Source of the DNA: Ovoidimarina sp963698645
Lineage (GTDB): Bacteria > Pseudomonadota > Alphaproteobacteria > Rhodobacterales > Rhodobacteraceae
Length of the DNA: 64,000 bases
Direction of reading: 5' to 3'
Assembly (NCBI GenBank): GCA_963698645.1
Contig: CAVORP010000009.1
Coordinates: forward strand, 124,001 to 188,000
Under the pieces are notes generated by a model. It was not told the DNA's origin. It was given only the letters and a program-made list of their open reading frames with translations, and did not search any database. Shown here in pieces: positions 18,461 through 26,843 of the stretch. The position numbers were made by a program, and so were the translations under genes. The first letter of the stretch is position 1, and each line of letters opens with the position of its first letter.

Positions 18461-20455
18461 CTAAACGGCCTTTCTGATCAGCGCATCGGCGGCAACCGCG
18501 CCGGTTTCGGTCAGGATAATCGGGTTCACCTCGATCTCCACAAGTCCCTGATCATCGGCGATCAGCGTTTGAAGCGCCATGACCGCATCGAGAAACGCCT
18601 CGAGATCGGGGCGGGCGCGCCCGCGATAGCCGTCGAGCAGGGGCCAGAGCCGCAACCGGCGGAGCGCGTCCGCCACCTCCGCGCGCAGCACGGGAAGGAT
18701 CAGCGTCACCGTGTCCTCCAGAAGCTCGGCCGTCACCCCGCCCATGCCGAGGGTCAGGGTCGCCCCGTAGACAGGATCGCGCCTGAGCCCCACAAGGAGT
18801 TCGGCCACCGCACCCATCACCATCTCTTCGGCCAGATAGCCCTGCGCGCCCGCGATCTCCGGCTGGCCCGCAAGCGACGAAAGACCCAAGCGCACCGCCC
18901 CCGCCTCGGACTTGTGCGCAAAGCCCAGACCCTTGAGCGCGAGGGGCGGTTGCAAGCCCTCTGCCGCCCGCACCAATGCCGCCAGATCGGGCGCGCTTAC
19001 GCCCCGGGGCACGGCGATGCCCGCCTGCCGCAACAGGGCCTTGCCCTCTGCCTCGTCCAGCATCCGCGTCTCGCCCTCGGGCGCGCGCGGCAAGGGACGC
19101 CAGCCGGGCCGCCCCGGTGCGGTCGCCGCCGCATCGAGGGCTGCAAGTGCCGTCTCGAGCCCCAGAAGCGGCGTCACGCCGCGCGCCATGAGCGCCAGCG
19201 CATCCTCCTCGCTACAAGTCTCGGACAGAAGCGAGACGGCGAAGGCAGGGCGCCCCGTCTCTGCCGCCGCCGCGACGATGGCGTTGAAGGCGGGTTGATA
19301 GCTTTCGGTGGAATTCCGGTCCGACCGGGGCGGGTCGATCACGAAGATGCCTGCATCCATATCCTCCAGCATGGCGCTGAACACCTTGGTGGTCGCGGCC
19401 TCGTCGCCCCAGATGAAGGTGTGATAATCCAAGGGGTTGGACAGCGTGACCAGCGGCCCGAGGACATCGAAGAGCCGCGCCTTGCGCCGAGGGTCCAGCG
19501 CCGGGAACTCCAGCGCCGTGCCCGCGGCCAGATCGGCCACCAGCCCCGCCTCACCGCCCGAGCAGGAGGTGGACGAGATCCGGCGCCCGCGGAGCGGCCC
19601 GTGATCGTGAAACACCTTCAGCACCTCCAGAAGCTGGGCCGGCGTCTCGACTTCGGCGATCCCGGCTTGTGCGAGAAAGGCGCTGGACGCGGCCCGCCCG
19701 CCGGCAAGCGACGCGGTATGCGAGGCCGCCGCCGCGACCCCCGCGTCGGACTTGCCACCCTTGAGCGCGACGATCCCCTTGCCCGCCGCGCGTGCGGCCT
19801 CGGCGATCTCGGCCAGCGCCGCGGGATCGTCGATCCCCTCGAGATAGAACCCAAGCGCCGTCACCCTGTCATCGGCCAGCATTGCGCGGGCGAAGTCCGA
19901 CGGGCCGCTCTGGGCCGCGTTGCCGACGCAGGCGAGGTAGGCGATGGGCAGCCCGCGCCGCTGCATCGTCAGGTTGATCCCGATATTGGAGGATTGGGTG
20001 ATGATTCCCACGCCCCGCGCGACGCGGGTGCCACCATGCTGATCGGGCCAGATCGCGGCCCCGTCGAGATAGTTCAGCACGCCATAGCAGTTCGGCCCGA
20101 GGATCGGCATCTCGCCCGCCGCCGCCACCAGCCGCGCCTGCAGATCCCGCTCGCCCGTCTCGGACCAGCCGGAGGCGAAACAGATCGCACCCCCCGCCCC
20201 CATGGCCGAAAGCTCCGCCACGATCTCGACCGTCGCATGGCGGTTCACACCGATGAAACAGGCGTCCGGCGGGCCGGGAAGGTCGGCCAGCCGCGCATAG
20301 GCGGGCAGGCCGCCGATCTCGGGCTTGGTCGGATGGATCGGCCAGACCTCGCCCGCAAAGCCCATCTTGCCGCATTGTTCGATCACGTTCCGCGCCCAGC
20401 CCGACCCCAGAACCGCGATGGATTTCGGCCGGAACAGCGCATCCAGCGTGCGCAT
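18461..20455 (-). CDS. Acyl-CoA synthetase (NDP-forming), acetate-CoA ligase family
   Basis: 664 residues in the order seen in single-chain NDP-forming acyl-CoA synthetases: CoA-binding domain (FRPKSIAVLGSGWARN), succinyl-CoA-ligase-like flavodoxin domains (GVGIITQSSNIGINL), the phosphohistidine loop AASHTASLAGG, then a C-terminal ATP-grasp domain (LALKGLGFAHKSEAGAVRLG, VEIEVNPIIL). The enzyme makes an acyl-CoA with ATP through acyl phosphate and phosphohistidine. Its start shares one base with the stop of the acyl-CoA dehydrogenase gene (TGATG). In context it likely activates a trimethylammonium or short acid. Confidence 0.85.
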   Translation of the reverse strand: MRTLDALFRPKSIAVLGSGWARNVIEQCGKMGFAGEVWPIHPTKPEIGGLPAYARLADLPGPPDACFIGVNRHATVEIVAELSAMGAGGAICFASGWSETGERDLQARLVAAAGEMPILGPNCYGVLNYLDGAAIWPDQHGGTRVARGVGIITQSSNIGINLTMQRRGLPIAYLACVGNAAQSGPSDFARAMLADDRVTALGFYLEGIDDPAALAEIAEAARAAGKGIVALKGGKSDAGVAAAASHTASLAGGRAASSAFLAQAGIAEVETPAQLLEVLKVFHDHGPLRGRRISSTSCSGGEAGLVADLAAGTALEFPALDPRRKARLFDVLGPLVTLSNPLDYHTFIWGDEAATTKVFSAMLEDMDAGIFVIDPPRSDRNSTESYQPAFNAIVAAAAETGRPAFAVSLLSETCSEEDALALMARGVTPLLGLETALAALDAAATAPGRPGWRPLPRAPEGETRMLDEAEGKALLRQAGIAVPRGVSAPDLAALVRAAEGLQPPLALKGLGFAHKSEAGAVRLGLSSLAGQPEIAGAQGYLAEEMVMGAVAELLVGLRRDPVYGATLTLGMGGVTAELLEDTVTLILPVLRAEVADALRRLRLWPLLDGYRGRARPDLEAFLDAVMALQTLIADDQGLVEIEVNPIILTETGAVAADALIRKAV

Positions 20456-21615
20456 CAGGCCCCCAGAGGCCGCAACAGGTCGCGGCTTATGATATGCCGC
20501 TGGATCTCCGAGGTTCCGTCCCAGATCCGCTCGACCCGCGCATCGCGCCAGAAGCGTTCGATGGGAAAATCGTCCATCAGCCCCATCCCGCCATAGATCT
20601 GCAGGGTCGCATCGGTCACCCGCGCCAGCATCTCGCTTGCATAGAGCTTGGCACTCGCGATCTCGCGGTTCGCCGGCAGCCCCTGATCCAGCCGCCAGGC
20701 CGAGGCCAGCGTCAGGTAATCGGCCGCGTCGATCTCGGTGATCATGTCGGCAAGCTGAAATCCGATGCCCTGAAACTTGCCGATCTGCTGGCCGAACTGG
20801 CGGCGCTCGGCGGCATAGGCGAGCCCCATGTCGAAACAGCGCCGGGCGCGGCCCACGGCCATGGTGGCGACCGTGATCCGCGTGGCGTAGAGCCATTCGT
20901 TCATCACTTCGAAACCGCCATCGACCTCGCCCAGAACCTGGGCATCGGGAAGGCGGCAATTGTCGAAGTCGAGGATCATGTTCTTGTAGCCCCGGTGGCT
21001 GACCGACTTGTAACCATCGCGGATCGTGAACCCCGGCGTGCCGCGATCCACCAGAAAGGTCGTGATCCGCTTCTTCGGTCCCTTCGGCGTCTCGTCCACG
21101 CCCGTGGCCACGAACACGATCACGAAATCCGCGTGATCGGCGCCGGAGATGAAATGCTTGGTCCCGTTCAGAACCCAATCGCCGCCGTCGCGGCGCGCCG
21201 CGCAGGTCATGCCCCGCACGTCAGAGCCGGCCCCGGGTTCGGTCATCGCCAGCGCATCCATCCGCTCGCCGCGCACGGCGGGCGTCAGGTAGCGTTCGAT
21301 CTGATCGCCCTTGCAGGCCATCAGGATGTTCTGGGGGCGGCCGAAGAAATGCGTGAGCGCCATGGAGCCACGCCCCAATTCCCGCTCCACCAGCGCGAAA
21401 TCCAGATGGCCGAGCCCGGCCCCGCCCGCGCTTTCGGGAAAGTTGCAGGCATAGAACCCCAATTCGATGGTCTTGGCCTTGATCGCCTCGGCCACATGCG
21501 GCGGCACCTCGCCGGTGCGCTCCACCTCTGCCTCGTGGGGATAGATCTCGGTCTCGACGAAGGATCGGACCGTGGCGACGATCATTTCCTGCTCTTCGCT
21601 CAGTCCAAAATGCAT
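20455..21615 (-). CDS. Acyl-CoA dehydrogenase
   Basis: 386 residues with the full three-domain ACAD fold: helical N-terminus (MHFGLSEEQEMIVATVRSF), FAD-binding beta domain (AMTEPGAGSDVRGM, WVLNGTKHFISGA), and C-terminal helices (RRQFGQQIGKFQGIGFQLAD; QIYGGMGLMDDFPIERFWRD). The signature near the end reads ERIWDGTSEIQR; many ACADs have Glu where this has Asp, the usual base position in the medium-chain branch. It is first in the three-gene catabolic unit and divergent from the GlxA-type regulator 75 bases away. An electron-transfer flavoprotein would be the acceptor. Confidence 0.88.
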   Translation of the reverse strand: MHFGLSEEQEMIVATVRSFVETEIYPHEAEVERTGEVPPHVAEAIKAKTIELGFYACNFPESAGGAGLGHLDFALVERELGRGSMALTHFFGRPQNILMACKGDQIERYLTPAVRGERMDALAMTEPGAGSDVRGMTCAARRDGGDWVLNGTKHFISGADHADFVIVFVATGVDETPKGPKKRITTFLVDRGTPGFTIRDGYKSVSHRGYKNMILDFDNCRLPDAQVLGEVDGGFEVMNEWLYATRITVATMAVGRARRCFDMGLAYAAERRQFGQQIGKFQGIGFQLADMITEIDAADYLTLASAWRLDQGLPANREIASAKLYASEMLARVTDATLQIYGGMGLMDDFPIERFWRDARVERIWDGTSEIQRHIISRDLLRPLGA

Positions 21616-21690
21616 GATTGGTCCATCCCGCTTGACTTGCGCAGAATGGCGCGGACAACTGGCGCGACCCTGCCAAAGAAGACCTGAATC

Positions 21691-22656
21691 ATGCCCAATG
21701 CGACTCGCGCCTCTCTGAAGAAGCCACAGGAGACCCCGCAGGAGATCGGCGTTCTTCTGTTCGACGGATTCTCGAACCATTGCCTTGCCAATGCGGTGGA
21801 ACCGCTGCGCGCGGCGAACGGTTTTGCGCGGAAGACCCTTTACCGCTGGACCTTCCTGACGATCGACGGGGAACAGGCCGTGTCCTCCTCCGGCCTGCCG
21901 GTTATGCCCGCAGGGCGGCTTGGCGACCACCCGGGGGGAGATTTCCTGTTCCTTCTGCCGAGCTACGGCTTTCGCGCCCAGACGACGCCGGCGATGCTGC
22001 GTTCCCTGCGCGCGGCGGCGGGACGGTTCCGGACCCTTGTCGGCATGGATACGGGCGCATGGCTCATGGCCGCAGCGGGGCTTCTGGACGGATGCCGCGC
22101 CACGATCCACTGGGACGAGTTGACCGCTTTGGCCGAGGCCTTTCCCGATCTCGACGTGACCGAGGACCGGTTCGTGATCGACGGCAACCGGATCACCTGT
22201 GGCGGGGTCACCACCACCTTTGACCTGATCCTCGAACTGATCCGCCAGCGCCATGGCGCGCCGCTCCGGCTGGAGGTGGCGGCGCTGTTCATGCATGGCG
22301 AGCGCAGCCACCCCACCGATCCCGCGCTACGGATGACCGGGCAGCAGACCGTGGATGCCGCCGTGGCGCTCATGCGCCGCAATATCGAGACACCGCTGAC
22401 GGTGGCCCGGATCGGCGCGCGTCTGGGGTTGGGACAGCGGCGGCTCGAGACGCTCTTTGCCCAACATCTGGGTGCCGCGCCGCGCACCGTCTATCGCCGC
22501 CTCCGGCTGCACGAGGCACGGCGGCTTGTGGAACGCGCGTCGATGTCGGTGGCCGAGATCGCCACCCGATGCGGCTATGTCGATGCCTCCGCCATGACGC
22601 GGGCCTATCGCCGGGAATTCGGCGTTCCGCCACGGGCGCACCGGACCGGCGACTAG
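21691..22656 (+). CDS. GlxA-family AraC-type transcriptional regulator
   Basis: 321 residues. The N-terminal half is a DJ-1/PfpI-like ligand domain (IGVLLFDGFSNHCLANAVEPL; LVGMDTGAWLMAAAGLLDG, where a nucleophile Cys is replaced by Asp). The C-terminal third has two AraC helix-turn-helix motifs (TVARIGARLGLGQRRLETLF; SVAEIATRCGYVDASAMTRA). This is the architecture of CdhR and GbdR, which sense carnitine and glycine betaine in pseudomonads. It is divergent from the acyl-CoA genes, so it probably activates them in response to a quaternary amine. Confidence 0.85.
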   Translation: MPNATRASLKKPQETPQEIGVLLFDGFSNHCLANAVEPLRAANGFARKTLYRWTFLTIDGEQAVSSSGLPVMPAGRLGDHPGGDFLFLLPSYGFRAQTTPAMLRSLRAAAGRFRTLVGMDTGAWLMAAAGLLDGCRATIHWDELTALAEAFPDLDVTEDRFVIDGNRITCGGVTTTFDLILELIRQRHGAPLRLEVAALFMHGERSHPTDPALRMTGQQTVDAAVALMRRNIETPLTVARIGARLGLGQRRLETLFAQHLGAAPRTVYRRLRLHEARRLVERASMSVAEIATRCGYVDASAMTRAYRREFGVPPRAHRTGD

Positions 22657-22721
22657 GGCGGACTTGCCCCCACCGCCCCACACCATATCTTCACCAACAG
22701 GCTCTAACTCCGAAGGCACCC

Positions 22722-23411
22722 ATGTTCGTCGTCACGCCCTCCACCCTGCTGAACCCCGGCGCGCTTGAAATGCAGAGCGTGCCGAAGCGGCTTCTGGGCC
22801 GGGTCATGGTCCTGCCGCGCCGGGCGATTTCGGCCCCCGTCCTCCTGCGTCTGGTCGTCGAAAGCCAGCCCCTGCGCTATATCACGGCGCTTCTGCCCTT
22901 CGTCCTTGCCATGCTGATCTGGCCCGACCTTGCCCTTCCCATCGCGCAGGCGCCCTTGTTCATGATCATCGCCATCTGGCTGGTGGAGATCAAACTGCTG
23001 CGCCACCCCCGCGATCGGCGCGATCACCTTATCTCGGAGGATGACGCCGACCGCACCCGTGACCTCCTGCGCCATCGCGCAAGCGGCCTTTTGCAGGGGA
23101 TCGCGGCGCGGCACGGGCTTGATCAGGGCGAGCTGTCGCTCGTGGTGGAGCAATCCGAGTTGGCCCGCATCGCGCCGCTCACGCTGGTCTCGGTCCAGCA
23201 GAGCGGGGCCGCGCCGCGCGTCCTCGACCTGGGCCCCGCCGATCACGCGGCGCTGGCCACGCTGTTCGACGGCGACCTGACCGAAAGGGCCCTGCACAAC
23301 ACCGGCTGGCGCGATGATGTCTTCTTGCGCCAGATCACCATCGACGCCCGCTCGGTCCCCGCCCATATCCGGCTTGACGCGCTTCTTGCCGCCGAGGCCC
23401 AACCCGCATGA
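22722..23411 (+). CDS. Membrane protein of unknown function upstream of MoxR/VWA genes
   Basis: 229 residues, ATG at 22722 after GAAGGCACCC. Residues about 55-90 form two closely spaced membrane helices (YITALLPFVLAMLIWPDLAL, then QAPLFMIIAIWLVEIKLL). The rest is cytoplasmic and charged, with a tail that looks folded (LVVEQSELARIAPLTLVSVQ; SVPAHIRLDALLAAE). I recognise no family. It ends ten bases before the ATPase, which makes co-transcription likely; it could anchor or serve as client of that machine. Confidence 0.65.
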   Translation: MFVVTPSTLLNPGALEMQSVPKRLLGRVMVLPRRAISAPVLLRLVVESQPLRYITALLPFVLAMLIWPDLALPIAQAPLFMIIAIWLVEIKLLRHPRDRRDHLISEDDADRTRDLLRHRASGLLQGIAARHGLDQGELSLVVEQSELARIAPLTLVSVQQSGAAPRVLDLGPADHAALATLFDGDLTERALHNTGWRDDVFLRQITIDARSVPAHIRLDALLAAEAQPA

Positions 23412-23421
23412 GACCTGAGCA

Positions 23422-24528
23422 ATGACCATCAACGCCCATGCCCTCTCTGCCGGGGCCGCGCTCGAGGTGCTCGACCACGGCTGGCAGGCGCAGAGCGCGG
23501 GCGGGCTTACCGCCTCGTGGATGCTTCATGGCCGCCCCGGCGTGGGCAAGACCCAGATCGTGCGGCAACTGGCCGACCGTATCGGCGCGCGGCTGTTCGA
23601 CCTGCGCCTGACCACGATCGAGCCGCAGGATCTGCGCGGCCTGCCCTATTACGACCACGACGCCAAGCGCACCGTCTGGTACCGGCCCGAGGACCTGCCC
23701 GACGATCCCGAGACGCCCTCGATCCTGTTTCTCGACGAACTCACCGCCGCGCAACCGACGCTGCAACCCACGGTCTATGGCCTTCTGCAGGAACGCCGGG
23801 TGGGCCGTCATCTTCTGCCGCCCTCGGTGCTGATCGTGGCGGCGGGCAATACCGTGGATGACGGGGCCATCGCCTATGACATGGGCACCGCACTGTCCGA
23901 CCGGCTGATCCATATCGAAGTGCAGGCCGACCCGGCCCAATGGCTTGGGCATTACGCGCCCGCGAACGCAATCCACCCCGCCGTCACCGCGTTTCTGCGC
24001 GGCCGTCCGGACCTGTTCGAGACGACCGAGGAGGCGATCCGTCAGGGGCTGATGGTGGCCTGCACCCCCCGGTCCTGGGAACGGGTCAGCGATATCCTCA
24101 AATCCGTCCCCGACCGCGCCGCGCGCAACGCCATGGTGGCGGGCACGATCGGCGCGGCGCCGGCGGCGGAATTCGCGGTGATCGCCGATGATATCGCGGC
24201 GGCGACGGCGGTCGAGGACATGCTGGCCGCCTCGCATCGCGACAGGCGGGCGATGTATCCCGCCACGATGCACGGGCTGACCGCCGTGATCTATGGCACC
24301 GTGGCGCTGGCCGACCGCAAGAACGCACCGCAGGCCATTGAAACCATGGCCGAAATCCGCAGCCTTGCAGAACACCGGGACGAGCCGGCCTTTGCCGCCA
24401 TGCCACTGGGCGAACTCACCGCCTTCGGGTTCGAGATGCTGATCCGCAAGGCGCTTGCCCAAGGCTGGCACGGGGCCTTCGCCACCTCGCCCGCCTACCG
24501 CGTCTATTCCGCCCAACGCGGGGGATGA
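23422..24528 (+). CDS. MoxR-like AAA+ ATPase
   Basis: 368 residues. Walker A is GRPGVGKT at 37-44, Walker B SILFLDELTAAQPTLQPTVY, and sensor 1 LIVAAGNTVDDGAIAYDM with the MoxR-style arginine finger region ALSDRLIHIEV. The C-terminal helical lid follows. MoxR ATPases act with VWA proteins as chaperones that insert cofactors or remodel complexes (RavA-ViaA, CbbQ-CbbO, MoxR-CoxE). Here the next gene starts inside this gene's stop codon (ATGA) and encodes such a VWA partner, so the pair almost certainly works together. Confidence 0.88.
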   Translation: MTINAHALSAGAALEVLDHGWQAQSAGGLTASWMLHGRPGVGKTQIVRQLADRIGARLFDLRLTTIEPQDLRGLPYYDHDAKRTVWYRPEDLPDDPETPSILFLDELTAAQPTLQPTVYGLLQERRVGRHLLPPSVLIVAAGNTVDDGAIAYDMGTALSDRLIHIEVQADPAQWLGHYAPANAIHPAVTAFLRGRPDLFETTEEAIRQGLMVACTPRSWERVSDILKSVPDRAARNAMVAGTIGAAPAAEFAVIADDIAAATAVEDMLAASHRDRRAMYPATMHGLTAVIYGTVALADRKNAPQAIETMAEIRSLAEHRDEPAFAAMPLGELTAFGFEMLIRKALAQGWHGAFATSPAYRVYSAQRGG

Positions 24529-25763
24529 GCGCCGCGCGCCATTCCGACCGTGCCGCGGGCGCGCTGGCCGATATGGGCGCGACCGACCCCGCGATTGCGG
24601 CGCTGGCGCTTTGGTGCGCCCATCGCGATGATCCGGGCGCCACCCGGACGCGGGGCGAAACCATCCTTTATGGTCCCGATTTTGCGGCGCTTCCCCGGCA
24701 TGAACAGATCGGCCTTGCCGCCCATCACATCCTGCACGTGGCGCTGCGCCACCCGGCCCGTGGCGCGGGGCTGGCCGAACGGCTTGGCCCCGCCTTCTCG
24801 GCCGATCTTTACGCGCTGGCCGCCGATGCGATCGTCAATGAAACCCTGCTGGCGGGCGGTCACGCCCTGCCGCGCCCTGCCGTGCGCCTGACCGAACTGC
24901 TGGCCGAGGCCGTGGGGCGGCAGGTGCCCCCCGCCGCCGCATTGGCGGATTGGGATGCCGAACGGCTCGCCACAGCCCTGATGGGCGATGCCGGCACCCG
25001 GCAGCGCGCCGCCGACTATGCGACCCGGCGCCAGTTCACACCGGATCTTGCACCCTCGGACCAGACCGACCCGTCCCCCGCGCCCGAACCCGAATGGCGC
25101 GCCCGCCGGATGCGCGCGATGCAGACGGGCCGCGCCGCGGGCAGCGGTATCGGCCCCCTGTTCCAGACGCTTGCCGATCTGGCGCCGCCCCGCATCGCGT
25201 GGGAATTGCGCCTGCGCCGTCTTCTGACCCGCGCCGTCACCGATGCGCCGCGCCCGACCCACCGGAGGCCCGCGCGCCGCTGGTTGGCGATGGAGGCGCA
25301 TGCGCGCGCCACGGGCGGCCCGACCCCGATATTCGAGCCGGGGATCCAGCGTCTGGCCACCCGCCCCCGGCTTGCCGTCTGCATCGATACTTCGAGTTCG
25401 GTCGACGATCTGACCCTGCGGCTTCTGGCCTCGGAATGCGCGGGCATCGCCCGGCGGACCGGGGCGGAAACCCATGTTCTGGGCTTTGACGAGGCCGTGC
25501 ATACCCGTGCCACCCTTGGCCCCGGCGGATGGGAGAGCACGTTGCAGGGTCTCGAACTGAACCGTGGCGGCGGCACCTCCTATCTGGAGGTGCTGGAGGC
25601 AGCAGCGCGGCTTGAGCCCGCGCTGATCGTGGTGCTCACCGATCTGGATGGCCCGATGGGAGAACGCCCGCCCGTGCCGGTTCTCTGGGTCACTCCGGAC
25701 GCTCCGGGCATGCACCCGCCCTTCGGTCAGGTCCTGAGCCTTGCGGGCGATGCCCCCGCCTGA
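24525..25763 (+). CDS. DUF2201/VWA-like domain protein, partner of the MoxR ATPase
   Basis: 412 residues. The N-terminal half is the putative metallopeptidase-like DUF2201 domain; the usual HExxH appears as H67-H-I-L-H71, so the catalytic Glu is replaced. A proline-rich linker follows (about 175-195). The C-terminal 150 residues are a VWA-like fold with a MIDAS DTSSS (in AVCIDTSSSVDD), a Thr in GGGTSYLEVLEAA and an Asp in VVLTDLDGP. It overlaps the ATPase by four bases. VWA proteins of this kind deliver the ATPase to its target. The target is unknown. Confidence 0.82.
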   Translation: MSAARHSDRAAGALADMGATDPAIAALALWCAHRDDPGATRTRGETILYGPDFAALPRHEQIGLAAHHILHVALRHPARGAGLAERLGPAFSADLYALAADAIVNETLLAGGHALPRPAVRLTELLAEAVGRQVPPAAALADWDAERLATALMGDAGTRQRAADYATRRQFTPDLAPSDQTDPSPAPEPEWRARRMRAMQTGRAAGSGIGPLFQTLADLAPPRIAWELRLRRLLTRAVTDAPRPTHRRPARRWLAMEAHARATGGPTPIFEPGIQRLATRPRLAVCIDTSSSVDDLTLRLLASECAGIARRTGAETHVLGFDEAVHTRATLGPGGWESTLQGLELNRGGGTSYLEVLEAAARLEPALIVVLTDLDGPMGERPPVPVLWVTPDAPGMHPPFGQVLSLAGDAPA

Positions 25764-25853
25764 CGCGGCCGGGAAATCCACCGCTGGAAACTCGCGCCGC
25801 GCCGGGGCAGAGTGACCGGGACATTGCCAAACGTCCATGGAGACGGAAGCGAC

Positions 25854-26705
25854 ATGACAGGCGGGACCGGACCCAGCTTTCTGACCACGCGGGAAGTGGC
25901 CGATCTTCTGCGGGTCAAGGAACGCAAGGTCTATGACCTTGCCGCTGCGGGCGACATTCCCCATCGGCGGATCACCGGCAAGCTGCTGTTTCCCACCGAC
26001 GAGATCCGCGCATGGATCGATGGCGAGGCGCATGGGCCCCGGCCCGATGTCGTCGCAGGTTCCCACGACCCGCTTCTGGACTGGGCGATCCGGGAAAGCC
26101 GCTGCGGGCTTGCGACGCTTTTTGACGGAAGCGGCGACGGATTGCGGCTGTTTACCGCCCGCAAGGCCGCGCTGGCCGGTCTGCATATCCCCGAAACGGG
26201 TGGCTGGAACCTCGAGACGGTGGCCGCGAGCGGGGCTGCGGACGCCGTTCTGGTGGGCTGGGCGCGGCGCCGTCAGGGGTTGATCGTGGCGCCGGGCAGC
26301 ACGATTGCCGGGCTGGCCGATCTGAACGGGCGGCGCATCGTCCTGCGTCAGCCGGGCGCGGGGGCGCGCGACCTGTTCGACAGGCTGACCGGCGATCTCG
26401 ACCTCTCGCGCGCCGCTTTCCTCGAGGCGCCCGCCCGCACCGAAACCGACGCCGCCGAAGCGGTGGCCTCGGGCGCGGCCGACGTGGCCCTTGGCCTTGC
26501 CGCCGCCGCCCACCGTCTGGGGCTGGGCTTTGTGCCGGTGGCGGAAGAGGCGTTTGATCTTCTGATCGACCGGCGCGCCTATTTCGCGCCACCGGTGCAG
26601 ACGCTTCTGGCCTTCGCGAAGACACCCGCACTGGCCGAGAAGGCCGCAAGCCTTGGCGGTTACGACCTGACAGATCTGGGCCTGATCCGGTGGAATTCGG
26701 ACTAG
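25854..26705 (+). CDS. HTH (excisionase-type) regulator fused to a periplasmic-binding-protein-like domain
   Basis: About 283 residues from the ATG at 25854, chosen because GGAGACGGAAG precedes it. Residues about 8-60 are a MerR/excisionase-type winged helix (FLTTREVADLLRVKERKVYD, IPHRRITGKLLFPTDEIRAW). The rest resembles a PBP type II ligand domain (SGAADAVLVGWARRRQGLIV, VASGAADVALGLAAAAHRLG, FDLLIDRRAYFAPPVQTLL), the layout of one-component regulators for molybdate, tungstate or related ligands. It is 90 bases after the VWA gene on the same strand and may belong to that cluster or be independent. Confidence 0.75.
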   Translation: MTGGTGPSFLTTREVADLLRVKERKVYDLAAAGDIPHRRITGKLLFPTDEIRAWIDGEAHGPRPDVVAGSHDPLLDWAIRESRCGLATLFDGSGDGLRLFTARKAALAGLHIPETGGWNLETVAASGAADAVLVGWARRRQGLIVAPGSTIAGLADLNGRRIVLRQPGAGARDLFDRLTGDLDLSRAAFLEAPARTETDAAEAVASGAADVALGLAAAAHRLGLGFVPVAEEAFDLLIDRRAYFAPPVQTLLAFAKTPALAEKAASLGGYDLTDLGLIRWNSD

Positions 26706-26843
26706 GTGGAGCGGTCCTGAAAGACGCCGCGTTTGGCGATGGCCGCGATCGGAAGGAAACCGCCGGGAGTTCGCCCATCAGAACGACAGGGGCCGGGGTC
26801 GAACCCGGAGCGGGCACAAACGCGGAAGACCGGATTTCAAATC

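Noticed and set aside
17645..20596. A 983-codon open frame on the plus strand
   Set aside because: It is antisense to three well-supported genes with motifs. GC-rich DNA leaves such shadows open. Its sequence is His/Arg/Gly rich with no family resemblance.
24504..26513. A 669-codon open frame on the minus strand across the VWA and HTH genes
   Set aside because: Composition bias (Gly, Arg, His) and lack of any ribosome site or motif. It is a shadow of the plus-strand genes.
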